A DNA stretch of 64,000 nucleotides from Novosphingobium sp. BW1 (GTDB lineage Bacteria; Pseudomonadota; Alphaproteobacteria; Sphingomonadales; Sphingomonadaceae). The DNA lies in assembly GCF_008107685.1 (NCBI RefSeq), contig NZ_VIRF01000041.1:62001-126000 (forward strand), given 5' to 3'. The position numbers and the translations under genes were made by a program. The notes below the pieces were generated by a model that did no database searches, was not told the DNA's origin, and saw only the letters and a program-made list of their open reading frames with translations. Positions within the stretch are counted from its first letter, which is position 1, and each line of letters opens with the position of its first letter. Shown here piece by piece: positions 8,565-18,824 of the stretch.

Positions 8565-10361
8565 ATGCATTTCGGTCTAGATCTGGCTTCACCGCTTGTC
8601 ATGGCGCCGTTGCTTGTTCTCCTCTTTCTTGCCTTTGCCTTCGAGGTGGCGGCGCCCGAAGTCGTGGCACTGGGCCTTGTCGCTGTACTGCTCCTGCTGG
8701 GCGTCATCGTGACCGACGATGTACTCGAAGCCATGGGCAATCCCGCCCCGCTGACGATCGTGAGCATGTTCATCATGTCCTCGGCGCTGGTGCGAACCGG
8801 CGCGCTCGACTTCTTCTCGTCGTGCATCACGGGCCTGGGCCGCACACACCCCTTCTTGTGCATGTGCGTATTCCTAGGGCTGATCGCGACGATTTCGGCG
8901 TTCACCAACAACACGCCGCTGGTGATGATGATGATCCCGGTGGGCATGACGATTGCCCGCGAGCTCGACATTCCTGCCTCGCGCGTGCTCATGCCAATTT
9001 CCTTCGCAGCGGTTCTGGGCGGCACCGTCACCCTGCTCGGCACCTCGACCAACATCCTTGTGGACGGCGTCGCGCGCCGCGCTGGCATGGAGCCCTTCGG
9101 CCTCTTCGAAATCGCGCCGGTGGGCATTATCGTCGCCACCATCGGCGTCATCTGGCTCGCCGTATCGAACAAGCTGCTTCCCGAACGCCAGACCGTGGCA
9201 AGCCTGAGCAATGGCAGCGACAACAAGCGCTTCGTCGTCTCGATCTTCATCGAGGCGGGCTCGCCCTACATCGGCCAGCCGCCCAAGACCATCGACCTGC
9301 TCTCGCGCAGCGAACGCCGCCTTGTCGACGTGCTGCGCGGCGACCAGTCGCTGCGTCGGAACTTCGCCGCACAGACACTGGAGGAAGGCGACATCCTGGT
9401 CCTGCGCACATCTGCAAGCGACCTCATGTCCCTGAAGGAGGCCGGGCGCATCTCGATGACGGCCGCCTCCACCACGGATCCACACCTCGTCCAGCTTTCG
9501 ACGCGCAACTCGGTCATGGCCGAAACGCTGCTGGCTCCGGGCGCCGAGATCATCGGGCATACCCTGTTCGAGCTGCGCCTGCGCCGCCGCTACGGCGTCT
9601 ACCCTATCGCGCTCCACCGCAAGGGCACCAACCTGGAGGACCGGTTCGAGCGCGTCCCCCTCGAAGTAGGCGATACGCTTCTGATTGAGGGCGCGCCCGA
9701 AGATCTGCGCCGCCTCGTCGAGGACCAGCAGCTGGTCAACATCGCCGAGCCGACCTCGCGCGGTTTTCGCCGCAACAAGGCCTGGATCGTGATTGCAACG
9801 ATGCTCGGCGTGGTGGTCGGCGCTGCGTTCGATCTCATGCCGCTCGCGGGCCTCGCCGTCATGGGCGTCGCCGTGGTTCTCGCGGGGCGCTGCGTCGAAC
9901 CCGAGGAAGCCTTCCGCTCGGTCGACTGGCGCATCATTGCGCTTATCGTGGCCATGCTCTCGATCGGTACAGGGCTGGAACGCTCGGGGCTGGTCGAAAC
10001 CATCGTCGGCTGGGCGACGCCCTGGCTCGGCAGCTTGGGCCCGATTGCCGCCCTGGCCGCGATCTATTTCCTCAGCCTGTTCCTGACCGAACTTGTCACC
10101 AATAACGCGGTGGCCGTGGTCGTGACCCCCATCGGGATCACGCTGGCCCAGGCCCTGCACGTCGACCCGCGCCCGTTCGTGGTTGCGGTGATGTTTGCCG
10201 CCTCGGCCAGTTTCCTCACGCCCATCGGCTACCAGACCAACACGCTCGTCTACAGCGCAGGCGGGTACAAGTTCACCGACTTCTACAAGTACGGTTTTCC
10301 GCTCACGATCCTCGTCTCGATCACGACGCTGATCGTGATCCCGATGATCTGGCCCTTCTGA
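8565..10361 (+). CDS. SLC13/DASS-type permease with two RCK_C domains
   Basis: Inner-membrane transporter of 598 residues. About five membrane helices come first, including SAFTNNTPLVMMMIPV and LLGTSTNIL, the Asn-Thr/Ser-Asn-Thr motifs of sodium-coupled dicarboxylate/sulfate carriers. A cytoplasmic insert of about 200 residues (about 215-410) with two TrkA_C-like domains follows, each ending in an EEGDILVLR / EVGDTLLIEG-type strand. The second transmembrane block has the mirror motif ELVTNNAVAVVVTP. This layout is common for bacterial SLC13 proteins of unknown substrate; sulfate or dicarboxylate are possibilities. An AGGGGA ribosome site lies 5 bases before the ATG. Confidence 0.9.
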   Translation: MHFGLDLASPLVMAPLLVLLFLAFAFEVAAPEVVALGLVAVLLLLGVIVTDDVLEAMGNPAPLTIVSMFIMSSALVRTGALDFFSSCITGLGRTHPFLCMCVFLGLIATISAFTNNTPLVMMMIPVGMTIARELDIPASRVLMPISFAAVLGGTVTLLGTSTNILVDGVARRAGMEPFGLFEIAPVGIIVATIGVIWLAVSNKLLPERQTVASLSNGSDNKRFVVSIFIEAGSPYIGQPPKTIDLLSRSERRLVDVLRGDQSLRRNFAAQTLEEGDILVLRTSASDLMSLKEAGRISMTAASTTDPHLVQLSTRNSVMAETLLAPGAEIIGHTLFELRLRRRYGVYPIALHRKGTNLEDRFERVPLEVGDTLLIEGAPEDLRRLVEDQQLVNIAEPTSRGFRRNKAWIVIATMLGVVVGAAFDLMPLAGLAVMGVAVVLAGRCVEPEEAFRSVDWRIIALIVAMLSIGTGLERSGLVETIVGWATPWLGSLGPIAALAAIYFLSLFLTELVTNNAVAVVVTPIGITLAQALHVDPRPFVVAVMFAASASFLTPIGYQTNTLVYSAGGYKFTDFYKYGFPLTILVSITTLIVIPMIWPF

Positions 10362-10376
10362 TTCGGAGGAAAAGGA

Positions 10377-11399
10377 TCAGGGTGCCGGGCTCTCCAGCGC
10401 TTGGATCAGGCGGGGTTCGAACTCGTCCGGTGCTTCAACCTGGGGCGAATGGCCGCGCCCTTCAAACCAGACGATGCGCGCATCGGGCATGCGTGCCGCG
10501 GCGTCCTCGACCACTTCGGGAATGGGCTTGAGCCGCGCCTTCACGGCATCAGTGGCCTGCCCCTTGCCAAAGGTCGTCGTATCGAGCCGGCCGATCATCA
10601 GCGTGACGGGAACCCTTAGATTTCCGAACTCGTGGGAAACCGGCTGGGTCAGGATCATCTCGGCGGTCTTCGCCTGCGCGATCTCGACCGCGTCATCATC
10701 GTCGGTCGCATACTGCCCGGCAAGCATGTCGACCCAGCGGTCATAGTCCGCGCGCCAATCGCCGTGGTAGTAGGTCCGCAGCTGATAGCCCTTGATAGAG
10801 GCGCGGTCCTTGGCGCGCTCGGCCGCGATCAGCTTGTCGAGCGGCGCATAGGGTACCCCCTGCTCCATCCGATCAACAAGCCCCAGCGGATTGATCAGCA
10901 TCAGCCGCGAGGTGTCCTGCGGGAACATCAGCGCATAGCGCAGCGCCAGCATGCCGCCGGTCGAGTGGGCGAGCACGATCGGCTTCTCCACGCCCTGCGC
11001 TTCCAGCAGCCGGTGCGTGGCATCGGCCATCAGCGCGAGCGTGTATTGCGCGCTGTCCGGTTTCGAGGACTTGCAGAAGGCAAGCTGATCGGGAATGATC
11101 ACCCGGTATCCCGCCGCCAGGAGCGCACGCGCCGTACTCTCCCAGGTCGCCGCGCAGAAGTTCTTGCCGTGGAGGAGAACCACACTTTGCCCGTTCGGCC
11201 GGGTGGGCGCGACATCCATGAAAGTCATCTGCGCGTCCTCGTCCCCCACGCGCACGGCAAAGTGCTTCTCTGGCCAGGGATAGGCGAAACGCTCCAGGTT
11301 GCTGCCCAGCGGCGCCACGTCCTGCGCAGTGACTCCAGTCGCGCTCGAAAGACCCAGGGCAAGGGCGGCGGTAGCGGGTGCAAAGCGGCGCAGGGACAC
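10377..11399 (-). CDS. Secreted alpha/beta hydrolase
   Basis: 340 residues with a signal peptide (cleavage near VTAQ-D, residue 25). The alpha/beta hydrolase core shows VVLLHGKNFCAATW (oxyanion loop), nucleophile S146 in AHSTGG, acid D273 in MIGRLDTT and H317 in GRGHSPQ. A complete triad suggests an active periplasmic esterase or related hydrolase, but the substrate cannot be read from the sequence. It converges on the SLC13 gene with only 15 bases between stops. Confidence 0.87.
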   Translation of the reverse strand: MSLRRFAPATAALALGLSSATGVTAQDVAPLGSNLERFAYPWPEKHFAVRVGDEDAQMTFMDVAPTRPNGQSVVLLHGKNFCAATWESTARALLAAGYRVIIPDQLAFCKSSKPDSAQYTLALMADATHRLLEAQGVEKPIVLAHSTGGMLALRYALMFPQDTSRLMLINPLGLVDRMEQGVPYAPLDKLIAAERAKDRASIKGYQLRTYYHGDWRADYDRWVDMLAGQYATDDDDAVEIAQAKTAEMILTQPVSHEFGNLRVPVTLMIGRLDTTTFGKGQATDAVKARLKPIPEVVEDAAARMPDARIVWFEGRGHSPQVEAPDEFEPRLIQALESPAP

Positions 11400-11564
11400 G
11401 AAATTTCTCCAACCAGGGACTGCGGGTTCCTAGACCAAGCGCACAAGCACGCAGAAGGCTCCTGCCAAAAAAGTCGCCCCGCTCATCGGGTAGCCTTGCG
11501 CCTTGCACTTGCCTTTCGCGGGAAGCGGCCCTAGCGGACGCCGCGTCAGCCAAAGGAGTCTTGC

Positions 11565-12878
<1,314 letters not shown>

Positions 12879-12895
12879 GACGCAAAGTAAGCAGC

Positions 12896-12989
12896 GCCGA
12901 TGCCACAGGGCCGATGAACCGGGGCCTTCCCTTACCCCCCATTCGGCCTTAGCATCGGCACTTCGCTGCGCCCCGGCATCGCCCGGGGC
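12896..12989. repeat. Two consecutive hairpins between purB and the lapA-like gene
   Basis: A nested stem pairs GCCGATGC (12896-12903) with GCATCGGC (12952-12959) and, inside it, GGCCGA (12909-12914) with TCGGCC (12943-12948). A second stem, GCCCCGG (12970-12976) with CCGGGGC (12983-12989), follows. No T-run is present, so this is not a canonical terminator. It would lie in the purB 3' UTR or the lapA-pyrF leader. Confidence 0.45.
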
Positions 12990-13018
12990 CCGGCATGGCA
13001 CGAACATCGGGAGCCTCA

Positions 13019-13375
13019 ATGAAAGCCGTCCGCACCATCGCCTGGATCGTGACCACGGCCATCCTGGTCGCCTTCATCGCCATGAACTGGACCAAGGTCC
13101 CGGTGAACTTCTGGCCATTGGACGATGGCAACTACATCCATTTCGACTGGCCGGTGGGCTTCGTTGCCCTGTTTTTCTTCTTGCTCGGGATGGTGCCGGT
13201 GTGGCTGTACTTCCGGGCTGTGCGCTGGCGCCTCAACCGCCGCATCGCCAGCCTCGAGAACGCGCTTCACGCCAGCTCGATGCCCTCGCTCGCCGAGGAA
13301 CCCACGGCCAGCGCCGCCACCTCCCCCCGGTCCGACACGACATCGCAAACGACACCCCTGACCCCGGATACCTGA
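13019..13375 (+). CDS. LapA-like (DUF1049) inner-membrane protein
   Basis: 118 residues with two membrane helices (about 5-22 TIAWIVTTAILVAFIAMNW and 42-62 PVGFVALFFFLLGMVPVW) flanking a short periplasmic loop (KVPVNFWPL). A basic helix and a Ser/Thr/Pro-rich cytoplasmic tail follow. This is the LapA/DUF1049 (formerly YciS) pattern, linked in E. coli to LPS assembly control. The start at 13019 has GGGAG 5 bases upstream; the ATG at 12995 does not. It precedes pyrF by only 4 bases, so the two are co-transcribed. Confidence 0.8.
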   Translation: MKAVRTIAWIVTTAILVAFIAMNWTKVPVNFWPLDDGNYIHFDWPVGFVALFFFLLGMVPVWLYFRAVRWRLNRRIASLENALHASSMPSLAEEPTASAATSPRSDTTSQTTPLTPDT

Positions 13376-13379
13376 GCCC

Positions 13380-14057
13380 ATGAGCAACAATCCCGTCTAC
13401 CTCGCACTCGACGTCCCCCGCCTCGACGCCGCCGAAGCGCTGGCCCGCAAGGTCAAGGACCACGTCGGCGGGATCAAGCTCGGTCTCGAATTCTTCTGCG
13501 CCCACGGCCACCACGGCGTGCGCGAGATCCAGAAGGTGGGCCTGCCCATCTTTCTCGACCTCAAGCTTCACGACATTCCCAACACGGTCGCCGCCGCGAT
13601 GCAGGCGATCAACACGCTCAATCCTGCGGTTGTGACGATCCACGCCGCGGGCGGGCGCGCGATGATGGAAGATGCCAAGGCAGCTGCGGGCGAGAACACC
13701 AAGGTCGTCGCTGTGACCGTGCTGACCAGCCTCGACAACGATGATCTCTCGGCCATCGGCATCACCGCCGACCCGATGGAACAGGCCCTGCGCCTTGCCG
13801 AACTTTCGCAGGCCGCCGGGCTCGATGGCATCGTGTGCTCGGGCCACGAAGTCGGCGCGATCCACAAGCAGTGGAAGGACGGCTACTTCGTCGTTCCCGG
13901 CCTGCGCCTGCCCGACAGCAAGCTCGCCGACCAGAAGCGCATCGTCTCCCCGCGCGAGGCGCGCGACAAAGGCGCGAGCCTGCTCGTCATCGGCCGCCCG
14001 ATCCGCGGCGCAGAAGACCCGCTGGCCGCCGCCAAGGCCATCGAAGAGACGCTTTGA
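13380..14057 (+). CDS. pyrF: Orotidine 5'-phosphate decarboxylase
   Basis: Last step of UMP synthesis. 225 residues form a TIM barrel. The catalytic signature is FLDLKLHDIPNT with D60, K62 and D65 (the Asp-Lys-Asp tetrad region), and the phosphate-binding end is LLVIGRPIRGAEDP. It is tightly linked to the upstream lapA-like gene. In many alphaproteobacteria trpF follows pyrF directly; here two unrelated genes intervene. Confidence 0.96.
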   Translation: MSNNPVYLALDVPRLDAAEALARKVKDHVGGIKLGLEFFCAHGHHGVREIQKVGLPIFLDLKLHDIPNTVAAAMQAINTLNPAVVTIHAAGGRAMMEDAKAAAGENTKVVAVTVLTSLDNDDLSAIGITADPMEQALRLAELSQAAGLDGIVCSGHEVGAIHKQWKDGYFVVPGLRLPDSKLADQKRIVSPREARDKGASLLVIGRPIRGAEDPLAAAKAIEETL

Positions 14058-14298
14058 AAGCAATTGATCCAGAGGGCCATGGCACCTTAACCCGGAAATC
14101 GGCACACGCACCTTTCGCAGCCAAGTCTGCACGTAAAATGTGAGGTCGAAAGTTCAAGAAGCCCGAGGGCAAGGGCCCTCCGAGCGCTCTTTCTATTCCA
14201 GATATCCAGCCGCGCGCACCTTCTGTTCATCGCCACGAAACATCCTCTCGTTCAAGTCGTTGGACAAGCTCTGAGAGGATGATGGAGTGCAAACAACG

Positions 14299-15051
14299 AT
14301 GAAATCGAAGCTTCTTTGGGCCGCTGCGGCCGCGACGCTGGTGACGCTTCCCGCGATGGCCCAGGCCCAGCAGGCCGAGGCACCCGCGATCGCAGCCAAC
14401 CACACGCTCCTCAGCGTCAATGCGGAAGGTTCCTCGAACCGCGAGCCGGACATGGCCAACTTCCGCGCCGGCGTCACCACGCAAGGCGCCAGCGCCCGCG
14501 CCGCGCTTGCCGAGAACTCGCAGCGCATGACCGCCGTCTTCGCCGCGCTCAAGCGCGCAGGGATTGCGGAGAAGGACATCCAGACCAGCAATCTGAATAT
14601 CAGCCCGGTCTATTCGCAGCCCGCCCGCCACCCGGACGGCAGCTATGATGTGAACGAGCGCACGATCACCGGTTACCAGGTCAACAACACCGTCCTGGTG
14701 CGCCAACGCAAGCTGGACAACTACGGCGCGGTGATCGACGCGCTCGTCTTGGCGGGCGCAAACGAGGTCAACGGCCCCGACTTCGGCCTCTCCTCGCCCG
14801 AGACGGCGCAGGACGAAGCGCGCACCGCGGCCATCAAGGCCGCACGCGAACGCGCCGATCTTTACGCCAGCGCGGCGGGCCTTCGTGTCGTACGGATCGT
14901 CTCTATCAGCGAAGCGGGCGGGTATTCACCGCAGATCCGAGCCAAGAGCGACATGATCCGGGTCGCCGCAGCCCCCCCGTCGGCCCCGGTTGCGGCAGGT
15001 GAACTCGACATTACCGCGCAGATCTCGGTCCAGTTCGAACTGGCACCGTAA
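14299..15051 (+). CDS. SIMPL domain (DUF541) periplasmic protein
   Basis: About 250 residues with a clear signal peptide (KSKLLWAAAAATLVTLPAMA, cleavage at AQAQ). A SIMPL/DUF541 domain follows, recognisable by the opening LLSVNAEGSSNREPDMANF, the middle TSNLNISPVY and the ending ELDITAQISVQFEL. Family members are periplasmic or outer-membrane associated, and some form oligomeric rings; the function is unclear. The start at ATG 14299 has GGAG 11 bases upstream; a GTG at 14287 is an alternative adding 4 residues. It separates pyrF from trpF. Confidence 0.87.
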   Translation: MKSKLLWAAAAATLVTLPAMAQAQQAEAPAIAANHTLLSVNAEGSSNREPDMANFRAGVTTQGASARAALAENSQRMTAVFAALKRAGIAEKDIQTSNLNISPVYSQPARHPDGSYDVNERTITGYQVNNTVLVRQRKLDNYGAVIDALVLAGANEVNGPDFGLSSPETAQDEARTAAIKAARERADLYASAAGLRVVRIVSISEAGGYSPQIRAKSDMIRVAAAPPSAPVAAGELDITAQISVQFELAP

Positions 15052-15064
15052 GAAACGCGACTGT

Positions 15065-15487
15065 TCAGTTGAGCATCATGTCCTGCGAATCGATGGCGTA
15101 GTTCACCAGCGTGACCGCGTCCCCATCCCCTTTGCGGTAGGTGAAGCGCTCGGTCCCGGTGCCTTTCTCGAACGTAGTCTGGTAGGTCGCGGTGAGATAG
15201 GTGCCGGAGGTCGTCGCGTTGGTCTTCCAGCCCACCTGCCTGGCCTCCTTCACCATGCCGAGCTTGGTGTGGACCGCGCTTAGCAGCTTCTCGAATGCGG
15301 CCTTGCCGCTGGCGTTGCGCAGTTCCGGATCGGCGCGCGTCCAGATCCGGGCGTAGTTTGCCGCATCGAGATCGCCGTGGAACCGCGCGATGGCCGCGTC
15401 CGCCTTCTCGAAGGACTCCTTGATTCCGCACCCGCCAAGCATTGCAGTGGCGGCAAATGGGATTAGAAGGCGCGCGATACGGTTCAT
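15065..15487 (-). CDS. Putative lipoprotein of unknown function
   Basis: 140 residues. The signal sequence MNRIARLLIPFAATAMLGGC ends in a lipobox (LGGC, Cys20). The mature domain of about 120 residues contains FHGDLDAANYARIWTRADPE and a mixed alpha/beta pattern that resembles the DUF4019/DUF3887 cystatin- or NTF2-like lipoproteins, but I do not recognise it firmly. The ATG at 15487 was chosen because it begins the signal peptide. It lies opposite in strand to both flanking genes and is only 69 bases from the trpF start. Confidence 0.7.
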   Translation of the reverse strand: MNRIARLLIPFAATAMLGGCGIKESFEKADAAIARFHGDLDAANYARIWTRADPELRNASGKAAFEKLLSAVHTKLGMVKEARQVGWKTNATTSGTYLTATYQTTFEKGTGTERFTYRKGDGDAVTLVNYAIDSQDMMLN

Positions 15488-15556
15488 TGCGAAGATATCC
15501 TTGTTGCAACTGGCAGCGAGCAAAGAGCCGAAATCACTCTAACCAGCGGACGGGCC

Positions 15557-16195
15557 ATGCCAACACCGGCGATCAAGATATGCGGTATCTCCACAGCCGA
15601 CGCGCTCGACGCCGCGATCCGCGCGCAGGCCGAGTACGCCGGCTTCGTGTTCTTCGCCAAGAGCCCGCGCCATGTGACGAGCGCTGAGGCCGCTGCGCTC
15701 TCGCAGCGCGCGCAGGGACGAATCGCGCGCGTCGGGCTCTTCGTCGACGCCGATGATGCGACCATCGGCGAGGCGCTGGCGGCGGCTCAACTCGAAGTAC
15801 TCCAGCTTCATGGCTCCGAAACACCCGAACGCTGCGCGCAACTGCGCGCGCGCCATGGCGTAGAGGTGTGGAAGGCGCTGCCCGTCGCTACGGCCGAGGA
15901 CGCGGCAAAGGCGCATGGCTATGCCCAGGCCATCGACCGCGTGCTGTTCGATGCAAAGACGCCGAAGGGGACGCTTCCCGGCGGCATGGGCCTGACATTC
16001 GACTGGAGGCTGGTGGCCAACTGGAAGGGCCCTGTCGCCTGGGGGCTTGCCGGAGGGCTGACCCCCGACAACGCGGCCGAGGCCCACGCACGCACCGAAG
16101 CCCCGCTCCTCGACACCTCCTCGGGCGTCGAGAGCGCACCGGGCGTCAAGGATGACGACAAGATCGCGGCGTTCTGCCGGGCCGCGCGGGCCTGA
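15557..16195 (+). CDS. trpF: Phosphoribosylanthranilate isomerase
   Basis: Third step of the tryptophan branch, 212 residues, TIM barrel. The N-terminus IKICGIST carries the catalytic Cys, the acid is in VGLFVDAD, and the phosphate site is WGLAGGLTPDNAAEA and LDTSSGVES. It is separated from trpB by two beta-barrel genes on the opposite strand, so trpF cannot be in the same simple operon as trpBA. Confidence 0.95.
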   Translation: MPTPAIKICGISTADALDAAIRAQAEYAGFVFFAKSPRHVTSAEAAALSQRAQGRIARVGLFVDADDATIGEALAAAQLEVLQLHGSETPERCAQLRARHGVEVWKALPVATAEDAAKAHGYAQAIDRVLFDAKTPKGTLPGGMGLTFDWRLVANWKGPVAWGLAGGLTPDNAAEAHARTEAPLLDTSSGVESAPGVKDDDKIAAFCRAARA

Positions 16196-16199
16196 TCGC

Positions 16200-16595
16200 T
16201 CAGAACAAGATGCCGAGCCCGAGGGTGAGGATTTCCTTGTTACCTTCGTGCTCGGTCGCGAGGTGCTTGTACTCGCCCTTGAGGTAGAGCCGCTCGCCGA
16301 TCTCCTGCTCCCGGCCGCCCCTGAAGCCCCAGGCCGCCTCGCAATGGGCGCAGTCCTTGGACTGATAGTTGAGCCCGACGAACGCCTTGCCCCGCTCGGT
16401 CATCTCCAGCCCTAGGAAGATGGTCTCGGTAGGATCCCAGTCATAGCCCGCCGCGAGGCCGGAGATCGCCGCGTCTTGCTCGCGACCGAAACTAATGCCG
16501 CCGATAGCCTCTGCATAGGCCTCGTCCGCCCGCGCCGGACTGGCAAGGCCCGCCACTGCCACAGCCAAAAGCCCTCCCCATGCCCTGCGCTGCAT
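16200..16595 (-). CDS. Small outer-membrane beta-barrel protein (short paralogue)
   Basis: 131 residues with a signal peptide (cleavage at SPARA-DE). The mature protein alternates polar and aromatic/hydrophobic residues and ends in the BAM-type terminal Phe (LGLGILF). It is a paralogue of the next gene (16813-17280). Both share AAGYDxD, an FxGxE strand, a C-x-x-C motif (KDCAHCEAAW here), a YxKxEYKH strand and the terminal Gly-rich strand. This copy lacks a stretch of about 25-30 residues present in the longer one. It sits 4 bases from the trpF stop, converging with it. Confidence 0.75.
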   Translation of the reverse strand: MQRRAWGGLLAVAVAGLASPARADEAYAEAIGGISFGREQDAAISGLAAGYDWDPTETIFLGLEMTERGKAFVGLNYQSKDCAHCEAAWGFRGGREQEIGERLYLKGEYKHLATEHEGNKEILTLGLGILF

Positions 16596-16736
16596 CGCTT
16601 TTTCCGTCCCCGTCAGGGCCTGCGTACAGGCGTGCGCCGGGCCCGAGCGTAGGGAGACGCGATCATCCTGAAGAGCGGTGCGAACTCAGGTGCTTCCCGC
16701 GCACATCGGAGGACAGATGCGGAGAGCGCGCGCACG

Positions 16737-16773
16737 AAAAAGGGCGCCCCGCACTATAGCGAGGCGCCCCTTT
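16737..16773 (-). terminator. Terminator of the longer beta-barrel gene
   Basis: On the minus strand a GGCGCC-based stem (16742-16748 with 16763-16769) is followed by TTTTT (16741-16737). It lies about 40 bases past the stop at 16813 and separates the two paralogous genes into different transcripts. Confidence 0.8.
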
Positions 16774-16812
16774 CATGCCCGGGTTGCGACCCTCAGGCTA
16801 TGGGTACGGCGA

Positions 16813-17280
16813 TCAGAACTTCACGCCAACGCCGACCAAACCCACGTCTGCGTCGGGTGTGTTGTCGCCGATCAGCATGTGCTTGTACTCGGCCTTCGCG
16901 TAGAAGTTCTTGTTGAGCGACTGCTGCACGCCGCCGCCCAGGTTCACTGAGCTGTTGCAGTAGCGACAGGGCTTGGACTGCCATGCGGCCGAACCGTAGA
17001 TCTTGGTGCCTTCAAACAGCTTCACACCGGCGCGGCCGCCAGCGCCCCATGCGACGCGGGTGTGGTCGGTCAGGATCTTGTCGGCCGAACCTTCAACGCC
17101 GATGAAGACGTTCTTGGTCAGGTCGTAGTCGTAGCCGGCAGCGACACCGGCGATGGCTTCGTCACCGCTACCGTTCCAGATGATGCCGGTGCGGCCTTCG
17201 ACGCGGATCTCATCCGCCATGGCGGGAGTGGCGACGGCAGCAACCGCAGCAGCGGCGAGCGAAACAAGTGCAATACGCAT
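16813..17280 (-). CDS. Small outer-membrane beta-barrel protein (long paralogue)
   Basis: 155 residues, signal peptide cleaved at TPAMA-DE. The mature domain is a likely eight-stranded OmpA/OmpX-like barrel ending GLVGVGVKF (terminal Phe). It contains a C-x-x-C pair (KPCRYCNSSV), unusual in outer-membrane barrels and conserved in the neighbouring paralogue. The sequence reads as an opacity/OmpW-like small porin or adhesin; the precise role is unknown. It is transcribed divergently from trpB across a 266-base gap. Confidence 0.8.
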   Translation of the reverse strand: MRIALVSLAAAAVAAVATPAMADEIRVEGRTGIIWNGSGDEAIAGVAAGYDYDLTKNVFIGVEGSADKILTDHTRVAWGAGGRAGVKLFEGTKIYGSAAWQSKPCRYCNSSVNLGGGVQQSLNKNFYAKAEYKHMLIGDNTPDADVGLVGVGVKF

Positions 17281-17452
17281 AAAACAGACTCCAGTTGTAC
17301 CCCCGACCCTCGGCGGGGGGTGTCCCTCTTACGGGGCAGGAGCGCCGCTGCGCCTTTCAACCTGTCGGCCAGATGAACGAAATATTCCTTTCTGTCCTCA
17401 AGACGTCACAATTCTGCGGCATAGAGACATATTATTGCATTGATTGTGCCAG

Positions 17453-17473
17453 CAATTGCATTCCTTGCAATTG
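17453..17473. promoter_or_regulatory. Inverted repeat upstream of trpB
   Basis: Perfect 8-base arms CAATTGCA (17453-17460) and TGCAATTG (17466-17473) with a 5-base spacer, about 74 bases before trpB. A -10-like TATTAT (17430-17435) lies just upstream, so the repeat would fall near the start of the trpB leader. The size fits an operator for a dimeric repressor or a leader hairpin. No Trp-rich leader peptide was seen. Confidence 0.45.
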
Positions 17474-17546
17474 AAAACGCAGCTGTCCTCCCCAGTGCGC
17501 GATCCCGCTGGACAGGCCCGCGCGGCTCTGCCAATCCGCCCCCACT

Positions 17547-18824
17547 ATGACTGACCAAACGCCTGTGAACCGCCCCGCGAGCCCCCTGGCAGCCGACCAG
17601 GTGAACTCGTGGCGCGCCCTGCCCGATGCCTCCGGCCACTTCGGCCAGTTCGGCGGTCGCTACGTCGCCGAAACGCTCATGCCGCTCATCCTCGATCTCG
17701 AGAAGGAGTACCGCAAGGCGCAGGACGATCCCGCGTTCTGGTCGGAATTCGATTCGCTGATGAAGGACTTCGTCGGCCGCCCCAGCCCGCTCTACTACGC
17801 ACCGCGCATGACCGAGCACTGGCGCGAGAAGGCGCCCGCCGGCAAGGGCCCGAAGATCTATTTCAAGCGCGAGGAACTGAACCACACCGGCGCGCACAAG
17901 ATCAACAACTGCATCGGCCAGATCCTCCTTGCGATGCGCATGGGCAAGACGAAGATCATTGCCGAAACCGGCGCAGGCCAGCACGGCGTCGCGACCGCGA
18001 CCGTGGCCGCGCGCTTTGGCCTGCCCTGCACGATCTTCATGGGGGCGACCGACGTGGAGCGCCAGAAGCCCAACGTGTTCCGCATGAAGCTGCTGGGCGC
18101 CGAAGTCGTCCCCGTGACGAGCGGCGCGATGACGCTGAAGGACGCGATGAACGATGCGCTGCGCCACTGGGTCGCGAACGTGCACGACACCTTCTACATA
18201 ATTGGCACGGCGGCTGGCCCGCACCCCTATCCCGAGCTTGTCCGCGACTTCCAGTCGATCATCGGCAAGGAAACGCGCGAGCAGATGCTGGAGAAGGAAG
18301 GGCGCCTGCCCGACCGCCTTGTTGCGGCCGTGGGAGGGGGCTCGAACGCGATCGGCCTGTTCCACCCGTTCCTCGATGATCCGGACGTTAAGATGACCGG
18401 CATTGAGGCGGGCGGTCACGGTGTCGACACCGACAAGCACGCCGCCTCGCTGACGGGCGGCAAGCCGGGTATTCTCCACGGCAACAAGACCTACCTCCTC
18501 CAGAATGAGGACGGGCAGATCACCGAGGCGCATTCGATCTCAGCAGGGCTCGACTATCCGGGCCTCGGCCCCGAGCATTCCTGGCTGCACGAATCGGGCC
18601 GGGTCGACTACGTGCCGATCACCGATGGCGAGGCGCTCGAGGCCTTTCAGCTATGCTGCGCGCTCGAGGGGATCATCCCCGCGCTCGAGAGCGCCCACGC
18701 GCTCGCTGCCCTGCCCCAGCTGACAGCCGGGATGGACGAGGAGCAGCTTCTCGTCGTCAATGTCTCGGGCCGCGGCGACAAGGACATCTTCACGGTGGCC
18801 GAGGCGCTGGACGTCGAGCTGTGA
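17547..18824 (+). CDS. trpB: Tryptophan synthase beta chain
   Basis: 425 residues. PLP enzyme that condenses indole with serine. The Schiff-base Lys is K118 in [10 protein letters not shown], the phosphate loop is [11 protein letters not shown], and the N-terminal [15 protein letters not shown] is classic. A 28-residue leader precedes FGQFGG, which is common in alphaproteobacteria. Its stop overlaps the GTG of the following small gene, so trpB, the small gene and trpA form one translationally coupled unit. Confidence 0.97.
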   Translation: MTDQTPVNRPASPLAADQVNSWRALPDASGHFGQFGGRYVAETLMPLILDLEKEYRKAQDDPAFWSEFDSLMKDFVGRPSPLYYAPRMTEHWREKAPAGKGPKIYFKREELNHTGAHKINNCIGQILLAMRMGKTKIIAETGAGQHGVATATVAARFGLPCTIFMGATDVERQKPNVFRMKLLGAEVVPVTSGAMTLKDAMNDALRHWVANVHDTFYIIGTAAGPHPYPELVRDFQSIIGKETREQMLEKEGRLPDRLVAAVGGGSNAIGLFHPFLDDPDVKMTGIEAGGHGVDTDKHAASLTGGKPGILHGNKTYLLQNEDGQITEAHSISAGLDYPGLGPEHSWLHESGRVDYVPITDGEALEAFQLCCALEGIIPALESAHALAALPQLTAGMDEEQLLVVNVSGRGDKDIFTVAEALDVEL

